Positions 1 to 7,241 of a DNA stretch of 14,972 nucleotides are shown here, piece after piece (position 1 is the stretch's first letter; each line of letters starts with the position of its first letter). The translations under genes were made by a program, and so were the position numbers. The stretch is from Stephanodiscus triporus. Lineage: Eukaryota; Bacillariophyta; Thalassiosirophyceae; Thalassiosirales; Thalassiosiraceae. A model generated the notes under the pieces. That model was not told the origin of the DNA. It was given only the letters and a program-made list of their open reading frames with translations, and ran no database searches. The stretch is from NCBI GenBank assembly GCA_036939755.1, contig JALLAZ010000476.1:1-14972 (forward strand). The letters are read 5' to 3'.

Positions 1-557
1 AGCAGCTATGCGTTGCGATCTTAGGCGCAATGAGTTTTTCCTTCCCAAAGGAAAACAGAGCGATATCTATACTTTGCGCTTCCATACTTTGGCCTTCAAT
101 CAGTCGACAAGTCCACTCCAAACATGATTTTTTCCAGTAAAGAAGGTACCGTGACAGTGAAACAAATGGGTTGGCATACCGGTTGGTGAAGGGAAGAGAT
201 TAGAATACTTGGTCGATTCCGGGCGGTTCCATTGCATAAAGCACAAAATCGATACAAAACCTAAAAACCATGAATGGCAATTTCTCTTATCACACTCGGT
301 GCTAGATACCTTAGATGTCAAGAGAACTGGTAAGTGAGCTACTGCTGATTACTCTCTGAATCATGGTTTCAATTGCGCTTAACGGAGAGTTTGGAGTGGC
401 TGGAGTGCAGACTCCCCACGGGTCAACACAGGCTTAGAAGCAGAGTCTATGATAACAATGCGCTCAGCTCTTTGACACAATTGTCATGCGTCTTCTTTAG
501 ATTGGAAATGTAATTATTATGTTTCTATTTGATCGTAGAACTCAAGGCATTTCCCCC
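1..557. other. Left-edge non-coding stretch
   Basis: I see no gene here. The only open frame of any size is a 73-codon one on the minus strand (100-321); it has no family motif and no sensible composition. The 3' end of this stretch is the probable 3' UTR of the minus-strand ALKBH-type gene. It holds a small perfect hairpin (36-43 with 48-55, loop of four) that I do not interpret. Confidence 0.5.
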
Positions 558-1649
558 CTAATTACACCCTCGATGTAGCAGCTGTTGTTTTCTCTTCTCA
601 AGTCGTCTAGCATTCCTTCTTGCTTGCTTTTCACTAACCTTGCCTTTTCTCTCTTCGACTCTCCCCGATCCTTTTTTGGCACTTTTGTCATTGTTAACTT
701 GATTATCGCTGCTATCTCGCTTCCAACCAATATCTATCCTTGTTTCGTTGGATGATCCTTGTTTCACAGCACTTACTCGCACAGATCTACCGACCTGTGA
801 TGTCATCTTCTTCTTCTTTGTTTTTGCGGACCCTGACAAAGATTTCTTTTGGGGGAAAGCAGCTGATCCGTTATTCACTCCACCAATCACGCGACTCTCA
901 TCATTACCTTGCTTCGTCCGTTGGACCCCTTTTTTCCCAACCAATTCGCTCGCATCTGGCTTCCAATCCGGGGGAGGTTGTTTTCGCAGAGTGATGGATA
1001 TTCGTGGACCACTGCAGGAGCTGATGCAGTGCTTGGCAATGTTGCCCGAATTCCCCCCTAGTACAAGTAATGATCTTCTCGCTAATGGTATCGATTGTCC
1101 ACATGTGGGTGCCCATGTGCATGATCTTACTGTACGGAATCGAGATCCCACGAGCATGGGTTCTTCGCCTAGTAAGCTCAGTGTGGATATTGGACGATAA
1201 TAACTGGAATGATCAACGTGCGGTGGGATGCAATCCCCCCTATCATATCGGTTAATAATGCAGCTATCAGGCCTGACTTCGCTGGGCAGATAATTTTTTG
1301 TGACTAAGTGGTCAACGAGCCTTTCAAGTAGCGGCGGAAACGGAGGAACAAGTCCACGCTTCCCCGGTCGTGCTCTGTTGAAATCGAAAAAACCACCGTA
1401 CATGATGGCCTCTCGTTGATTGCCCTGAGATCTTGCACCAGAAGCTCTTAAATACGTCGGTTTCTTCAATTCGCCATTTCGACCTCTCTCGCACTGCGAC
1501 TGCACAAACGCAATCAATTCGTCTTCAAATTCTTCGCTGATGACTTCATTGTGCAAAACAAGACCCTCCAACAGATCAACGCTGCCGTCGATCAACGAAA
1601 ATATCGTCCCCGATGCCGCTGGTTCGTCGACACGTTTCCGTTTCGGCAT
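558..1649 (-). CDS. ALKBH9/10-type (ALKBH5 family) RNA N6-methyladenosine demethylase
   Basis: A single-exon gene of 363 aa. It belongs to the AlkB family of Fe(II)/2-oxoglutarate dioxygenases. The closest pattern I recognise is the plant ALKBH9/10 branch, sister to ALKBH5, which removes the methyl group of N6-methyladenosine in mRNA. Visible landmarks: REAIMYGGFFDFN (residues ~79-91), PDSCIINRYDRGDCIPPHVD (~127-146), with iron ligands H144 and D146, then RPISTLSLL (152-160), and GNSGNIAKHC with the third ligand H207, followed by GPRISITLRK, where R216 and R222 fit the 2-oxoglutarate-binding arginines. The N-terminus (PKRKR) is a plausible nuclear localisation signal. Residues ~240-363 form a Lys/Arg/Ser-rich tail ending in a basic helix (SEKQARRNARRLEKRKQQLL); its role is unknown. 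The start is the first Met and carries the NLS. The segment between the iron ligands (about 171-190) is less conserved than the rest. Substrate specificity is inferred from family resemblance. Confidence 0.88.
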   Translation of the reverse strand: MPKRKRVDEPAASGTIFSLIDGSVDLLEGLVLHNEVISEEFEDELIAFVQSQCERGRNGELKKPTYLRASGARSQGNQREAIMYGGFFDFNRARPGKRGLVPPFPPLLERLVDHLVTKNYLPSEVRPDSCIINRYDRGDCIPPHVDHSSYYRPISTLSLLGEEPMLVGSRFRTVRSCTWAPTCGQSIPLARRSLLVLGGNSGNIAKHCISSCSGPRISITLRKQPPPDWKPDASELVGKKGVQRTKQGNDESRVIGGVNNGSAAFPQKKSLSGSAKTKKKKMTSQVGRSVRVSAVKQGSSNETRIDIGWKRDSSDNQVNNDKSAKKGSGRVEERKGKVSEKQARRNARRLEKRKQQLLHRGCN

Positions 1650-2035
1650 GATTCGTGGGATCTTGCGAGTTGTAGTTCAGGGAGAAAACGCTGAGGAGGC
1701 GTGTGTTTAAGCCAGAGCGATGTTTCACTTGTTTACAAGAAGCCTATGCGAGCTGCTACCGCAATTGGCAAAGCACGGACTTGACACTTGACGCCATCGA
1801 GGTCACCACCAGATGATAAAAACGAATGGCTTTGGGAGGCGGGGGAGAGGAGTGGTCCTCCTACCTCCGCTCCCCTCTTTTTCTACTCTACCTAGATTAC
1901 GATTAGTACTTATTCCAACGTCCTCGAAAGTTACGTCAGCAAAAAAGGAACAACGCCGATGATGGGCCTGAGTCTGAGCTTGGATATTTAGTTATCCGAT
2001 CCATATGGTACACTACGCTCTGCATTTACATCCTG
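1650..2035. promoter_or_regulatory. Divergent promoter region between the ALKBH-type gene and the kinase-PP2C gene
   Basis: These 386 bases separate the two start codons, which face away from each other, so the region must hold both promoters. It contains a purine-rich then pyrimidine-rich block near 1835-1885, a TTACGTCAGC site (see separate entry) and an AT-rich stretch (about 1984-1990) some 50 bases before the kinase start. No transcription start can be placed from sequence alone. Confidence 0.6.
1933..1938 (+). promoter_or_regulatory. ACGTCA element (bZIP / CRE-like)
   Basis: ACGTCA lies within TTACGTCAGC, about 98 bases before the ATG of the plastid kinase-phosphatase. The same core (TGACGT/ACGTCA) is described as a CO2/cAMP-responsive element bound by bZIP factors in diatom carbonic anhydrase promoters. 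Six-base matches are common by chance, so function is only a possibility. Confidence 0.25.
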
Positions 2036-5000
2036 ATGCCTCTGATGACTGGCGCGGCATTTGCGTTTCTGCTTCTAACGGCAAAAGAGGCACGGGCATG
2101 GACTCTGCCGTCTCACCCATCGTCGGTGGCGCCGTCCGCGCTGATGCGTCGGCAGCATGAATTCTTCAACGTTCGCCGCCACCCACTACGTTCTTCTCCG
2201 CTCTCTGCCACTTCTACCGCGGAAGCTTCGAGCGATATCAAATCCATCCTCGAGGATGTTGGCGAGAGCTCCCTCCCTTTGCTCCGTATTGGTCGCCGTG
2301 TCGGTTCCGGCTCGTATGGCACAGTCCACCAGGGATATCTCGTCCGTGCCGAGGATGATATTCAACCGTGCATAGCCAAAAGAGCATGGACGCTTGCCGA
2401 GCTTGAGGCACATGTTCCCTATCGAATCTTGAAATTAGACCAAGAGGAGAAGCAACGTCGGGACCAACTGGCAGTAGCCCAACAGACTGGGTTGGCGAGT
2501 GTGAAACTGGCGCAGAATTATGAGGGGGTATCGAACGCAGAATCAGAACCATTGTCTGCCTCGGATCTAAAAAAGAGATTCGACAGATGTAGACACTATT
2601 GGGACGTTGAAAGGCATTGCTATCAAAAGATGGAAGAGACCAAGCGGCAAAAGAATCGCATAGGGATAGCGGCTCCAAAATTTTTAGGTGTGCATCGAGA
2701 CGATGGAAGAGTTGATAAGCTGGGAAGTGGAGTGTCCATTCAGGAGTATGGTGGTGCATTGAGTAATGAAGAAGGTTATGCCAAAAACATTTGCCATGAA
2801 TGGATGGTGCTTGAATTCGTCGGTACTTCTTTAGATGATGGTTCGATTGGCAAGCCAGCTCAAACACTGTTAGATGCTATGGAGGTGAGTCCCACGAGAC
2901 AATGCAAAATATAATTCATGCTTCAAAACAACATTTTATGTCTTATCTATGGATACTGAAAATACTCGTAGCTAGCGTGGAAAGGCCAACACCTTCAAAG
3001 CGGTAGAGGCAGTCATTGCTTATATGATGTTCAAAAGGCGATGAATCTCCCAGAAGCTTATACATTTGGGGACACTCTCGATGCTATCTTCCTGTCTCTT
3101 CTTGAGAACTTGAGAGATATCCATGATTACAATATAGTGCATCGGGATCGTGAGTACTCTGACTTTTTCCCGTCGTTATCATACGGGGTAAACTTTCATC
3201 ATTACCACGTCTTATGTTTCTATCTTGCTCCACATACTGTCAGTAAAACCAGGTAACCTTCTTTGTGCCAATCAAAGACTAAGACTGTTTGATTTTGGGA
3301 GCGCCGCAGACCTTGATCCATCGCCCGCTCCTTCTGGAATCGGAAGCATATTCTCGGGTGGGACTCGCCGTGTTGGATATGATGAAGGCCTTGCAGCTAT
3401 TTCTCCGGTTTACTGTGCACCTGAGGTTTTTGTGAAAGTGAACGACAACCCTCTTTCCTTCGATGTGTTTTCGGCAGGTTTAATCATGAGTCAGCTGATC
3501 TTTAATCTTCTCGATGAAAGGAGTGAGTCCACTCATTTTCGTTACACATGCGAAACATGATTTCTTTCGCCCAAGATTAACCCATATTTGTACTGTGAAC
3601 ACGGATGTATTGTACCATCTGGGCAGCCGATGCAGGATTTCTGCAGCAGTTGAAAGACATGAATTATGACTTGGATTCCTGGTTAGAAAAAGAATTGGGT
3701 GCCAAGCTACGTCCATCGGGCCTAGAAAACGGCCTCGTATTTATAGGCGATCGACGTGGACTTTGGTCGTTGATGAAACGCATGCTCGACCCTAACCCTG
3801 TAAATCGAATCTCGTCCTCGCAGGCACTTCAGCGGTTGAAGCAGATCACTGGTTTACGAAATGGAGAGATTGAATGGAGTGACTCTGCTATTATGGAGGT
3901 TGCAAGTGATGAAGCTTACTTTGAGACAGTGATCGAATCTTTTAATCACTGCACATTGAATTTGGGTCCCGAGAACATGCCACGCCCGCTTCACTTTTTA
4001 GCGTCGTTCAAAAAGGGGTCTCCGGTGGGGCTAATGCTGGCGGAGGCATCTGAGGTTGTTGATGATGGCACTATGAGTACTGGCGAATGGGAAAGATGGC
4101 AACTTGCAACACAAAGTGCCTTCCCCGGCGAAGTTTTTGTCAAAGGATGGGACGCCTCATCTCAAGCGGGTCTTCTAGGGATCTTTGAAATAGGTGATCG
4201 CTTGAGAGGGGTAGGCGAGCTTCCATTCGTCGACGGTGGGTTTGAGCAAGCAATCAAATTGGTAAGAGATTGTGCTAAAATGAATTTGGCCATTTTTTGA
4301 TCCCCATCTGATCAACTGCTATACTTTATTCTCCAATATTTTTCTGCTCGCAGATCAACCGTCAGCCAGCAAAAGGTGCATCTTTGAAGCTGCACTTCGA
4401 TCGCATTCCCACGCCCAAGGTCCCAGCAAAGTCAGGTCGAACCCAAGTTGATTCGCATCGCACAAAAGTAGTTGGACAGGGGGCTTGGAAAAGTGGGGGG
4501 CGCAGGGGGAATCAGGAGGATGCGTTTGGTAAGTTTTCTTCGGGATACCATACTGGAATGCATTCAAAGCAAGGTCGAACTAATGATCACGTCGAATTCA
4601 CGTCTCCGAAATCAGTCCTGCATGAAATAAGGAACGAGAAAAAAGGAGAGAATGTACTACTAGCGGGGGTTTTTGATGGACACGCTGGGACCGCAGCAAG
4701 TGAAACGGTATCTGGCATTTTGCCATCATTTTTTGCTTCAGAATTGTTTTCTACTACAGAAGCTACGATAAAACATGCTCTAGAAAGCAGTTGGCAATAT
4801 ACTTGTGATACTTATCGTAATGGATGTGATATAAATGGAGAGTGCTCGGCCCGCTATGATCCAAGAGAAGGGATACTGTACGCAGAGACCGGTTCAAAGG
4901 ATTTGTTTGGTAAGTCATCCTTCGCGTTCAGCATCTGCTTTATTCGAAGTTCTGTTTTCATTGCCCCGGTCGTCAATCATTCCCTGTCGTCGAACGTTGA

Positions 5001-5583
5001 AGTAGCCGGTACCACTGCCACCATCGCCGCAATATCTATGACCCCGAGTGGTACCGATGAATTGACGATTCTCAACTGTGGAGACTCACGAACGCTGGTC
5101 GTTGGCCAGCCTGTGTCTCCCGAGCAAGGCGACTCTGTTGTCGTATTTGAGACTCGTGACCATTCGCCTGATGATGAAATTGAAATAGAAAGGTTAGAAC
5201 AAGGCAGAAAGGCGGGTCTGGACTATTCTATTCCCCAGTGTTCCACATCGGGCTCGTTCGTGGTGGTTGGAGACTATCAATACGCCTTGTGCAGGTCACT
5301 AGAAGGATCCTTTGTAACCTCCAAAGGGATCGTCTCTGATCCCGACGTTACTTCGTTGAACCTATCAAGCTCCTTGGCCGATCGAGAGCACTGCGCATTG
5401 GTACTTGCATGCGATGGACTGTTCGAAGTAATGTCGAATGAAGAAGTGGGGAGGGAAGTGATCCGTTTGAGGGGAGAAGGTTACATGGCGGGTGACACGG
5501 CGAAGAACCTTTGTGGTCAGGCGCTGAAAAAAGGATCATACGACAATCTATGTGTGGTTGTGATCTATCTCGATCATGCGTGA
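2036..5583 (+). CDS. Plastid-targeted STN-like protein kinase - PDZ - PP2C phosphatase fusion
   Basis: Exons by splice site and phase: 2036-2884, 2972-3149, 3244-3522, 3627-4261, 4354-4528, 4616-4909, 5003-5583; 996 aa. Residues 1-21 are a signal peptide ending ARA before W22, then a Ser/Arg-rich stretch low in acidic residues: a bipartite diatom-type plastid presequence. Kinase: glycine loop GSGSYG (90-95), probable lysine K115, HRDLKPGNLL (HRD 340-342), DFGSAADL (DFG 359-361), YCAPE (401-403), then FDVFSAGLI. The AADL and P-Y-APE pattern resembles the thylakoid kinases STN7/STN8. Residues ~560-663 look like a PDZ fold (SQAGLLGIFEIGDRLRGVGE). PP2C: RGNQEDAF (E702, D703), GVFDGHAG (726-728), CGDSR (830-832), DHSPDDEIEIER, ACDGLFEVM (D941), YDNLCVVV (D984, N985), so the metal-binding acids are all present. 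I infer antenna or thylakoid protein phosphorylation and dephosphorylation. Uncertain points: the exon 4 acceptor could be 3636, and the last could be 5006. Confidence 0.85.
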
Positions 5584-5645
5584 ATAAACTTTAATGGGTA
5601 GGGGAACGACGATTGACCAAAATATCATCAGGCAAAATGGCCGCC

Positions 5646-7055
5646 TCAATCGTCATCCGCCGAGGTCATCCTGACACTTTTCTTCTTCGATGACTTCTTC
5701 TTGAACGCCACGCTCCCCATCCCCCTCGACAGACTCCTGGCCGTATCCGCCACCTCGACCTTCGTCTCCTTCGTTATGTCCACCCCCTTGTACGATCTGG
5801 TGGTCCTTCCCCCCTCCGCGGCCGACGTCGACGACGACGACCAAACGTCGTACGCGCCCAGCGCCGAATCGTGAGCGTTGGCATACCTCGCCTCCTCCAT
5901 CTTCCGCGCTTGCATATCCCTCTCCCTCCTTTCCTTGTACTCGGACAGCTCCTTCTCGTGTTCGCGTTTCCTCTTCTTCTCCTGGTCCTTTTCGTAGAAG
6001 GACGACGCCACCCTGCGTATCGTCGTGGTCGTCCAACCGGACAGTCCCGTGTTTTCGTCAATAACGTCGGCCGAGGTGTCGGCAGTAGTGTCCTTGGAGA
6101 CGACGATCGTTTGTTCTCCCCCGACCAATGCAAGGTGGGCCTCCTCCATCGTCGACGGGATGGAGGGATCCGAACCAAGGACCAGTCGTATCCTAGATGG
6201 AGGTACGTTCGATTCTATAGTTTCGTCGTCGTCGGTCGACCTCTGGAGGTAGGAAACGTGACACGACGTGTTGGTGTTGGTTTCCTTCCCCCCCCCCTTT
6301 CTCCTTCTCACTACCTTTGCCAACAACGCCATCTTCCAATTGTTGGAATTTCTGAGATCGCGTTTCTCCGCATCGGTAGCGAGTGCGCTTCCCATCCATA
6401 GCTGTATGGGCATCCCCTCCTCCAATATCTCCGAATAGACTTGACCCTCGAGGTAGGTCGTTCCCTCGAGATCGTAATGACCGACGACGTTCGGATCGAA
6501 CGCCGCCGCCGGCTTGATAGTTGTAGTAGGCGCTTCCCCTCCCTCGGACGTCGCCTTGTCCCCACCCCCCCCCCCCCCCCACCCCCACCCCCCCCCCTGC
6601 GCGCGACTACTCTCCTCCTTCGCCGACGAAGAAGAAGGCGCCGACGGAATGGCCGCCTCCTCCGCCTCGGCGACGATGCCCGATGATGCGATCCCCCCCC
6701 CCCGCGACGACGAGGGGAGGCCGCGGGGGGGAAGATCCCACGGCCTCGTCGGACCAAAGGTGGCGGGGACGACGACGCCAGCGGCGAGGCCCGCGCCCGC
6801 CGCCGAGGCATTCATCTTGGCGTACGCTCTCTCCAGGTCCTTCCTATCTCTCTCCTTCCTCGTCCTATCGTCCCTCCTCCTCGCGAGGTCGTTCTCCGCC
6901 GCCTCGCGATGCCTCTTGCCGTTCTCGTGCAGCATGATGGACTGCCGATCGCTGCCCATCCAGGCGTTGCACAGGGCGCAGTAATGACGTTCCTTGTTGC
7001 GCCACGGCTCGTTGCCGCCCGCCCCCTTCGCCTGCCGGGCGTAGGACGAGGTCAT
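5646..7055 (-). CDS. U1-type zinc-finger protein, WBP4 (FBP21)-like splicing factor
   Basis: A 469-aa protein read from the ATG at 7055; an upstream in-frame ATG at 7112 would add 19 Pro/Leu-rich residues and is less likely. The N-terminus carries a U1-type C2H2 zinc finger (C26, C29, H43, H49 from this start), in the context KERHYCALCNAWMGSD and LHENGKRHRE, followed by a charged helix (about 50-80). That arrangement is the hallmark of WBP4/FBP21, a component of the pre-catalytic spliceosome. A second conserved-looking stretch is TYLEGQVYSEILEEGMPIQL (about 200-219). The C-terminus has a Lys/Glu/Arg-rich helix, then YKGVDI and VAFKKKSSKKKS before a terminal acidic triplet, again as in WBP4-type proteins. 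I do not see the WW domains of animal WBP4. A Gly/Trp-rich linker is encoded by a long C tract on the plus strand. Tail-to-tail with the kinase-PP2C gene at only 62 bases. Confidence 0.65.
   Translation of the reverse strand: MTSSYARQAKGAGGNEPWRNKERHYCALCNAWMGSDRQSIMLHENGKRHREAAENDLARRRDDRTRKERDRKDLERAYAKMNASAAGAGLAAGVVVPATFGPTRPWDLPPRGLPSSSRGGGIASSGIVAEAEEAAIPSAPSSSSAKEESSRAQGGGWGWGGGGGGDKATSEGGEAPTTTIKPAAAFDPNVVGHYDLEGTTYLEGQVYSEILEEGMPIQLWMGSALATDAEKRDLRNSNNWKMALLAKVVRRRKGGGKETNTNTSCHVSYLQRSTDDDETIESNVPPSRIRLVLGSDPSIPSTMEEAHLALVGGEQTIVVSKDTTADTSADVIDENTGLSGWTTTTIRRVASSFYEKDQEKKRKREHEKELSEYKERRERDMQARKMEEARYANAHDSALGAYDVWSSSSTSAAEGGRTTRSYKGVDITKETKVEVADTARSLSRGMGSVAFKKKSSKKKSVRMTSADDD
6565..6597. 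repeat. Interrupted poly-C tract (16 C, then 5 C and 10 C)
   Basis: Sixteen C, an A, five C, an A, ten C on the plus strand. In the WBP4-like gene it encodes a Gly run broken by Trp. The frame is open on both sides, so the length as given is consistent with translation. Confidence 0.9.
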
Positions 7056-7241
7056 GTTGTTATCGAGTGGACGTCTCGTGAGAGGAGGAGGAGGCGTGAG
7101 GAGTTGGTACAATGGCGGTAGGGTTGGTATGTTGTTGTTGGGGTGGCTCTCTCTCTCTCACTATGAGAAATATCTCCCGCGCGCCGGCCTCCTAGGTAAC
7201 CTCTCTCTCTCGCTCGGGCGCGATCCTGATCGATCGATCGG
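7056..7241. promoter_or_regulatory. Divergent promoter region between the WBP4-like gene and the lipase
   Basis: Only 186 bases lie between the two outward-facing start codons. The region holds two CT dinucleotide tracts (about 7146-7159 and 7201-7211), the kind of pyrimidine-rich sequence often found at transcription starts in compact protist genomes, and GATCGATCGATCGG just before the lipase start. No TATA box is evident. Confidence 0.5.

Noticed and set aside
36..55. Perfect 8-bp hairpin with a 4-base loop
   Set aside because: Small, AT/CT-rich and without a U-tract or gene relation that would make it a terminator.
100..321. 73-codon minus-strand open frame at the left edge
   Set aside because: No motif, start context or neighbouring exon to support it; could be chance.
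748..1200. 150-codon plus-strand open frame inside the ALKBH-type gene
   Set aside because: It lies opposite catalytic motifs of a well-supported gene and has no recognisable domain.
1835..1885. Purine/pyrimidine block resembling an inverted repeat
   Set aside because: Only short arms (AGGAG / CTCCT) pair; the rest does not match well enough to call a hairpin.
2238..2867. 209-codon minus-strand open frame
   Set aside because: Antisense to the kinase N-lobe; composition is not protein-like and no motif is present.
5583..5588. AATAAA overlapping the kinase-PP2C stop (and another overlapping the lipase stop at 9777-9782)
   Set aside because: A signal overlapping the stop codon would be unusually close to the cleavage site, and diatoms do not rely strictly on AATAAA; probably coincidence.
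6514..6984. 156-codon plus-strand frame with proline runs
   Set aside because: Reverse strand of the Gly-rich linker of the WBP4-like gene; poly-C gives artificial polyproline.
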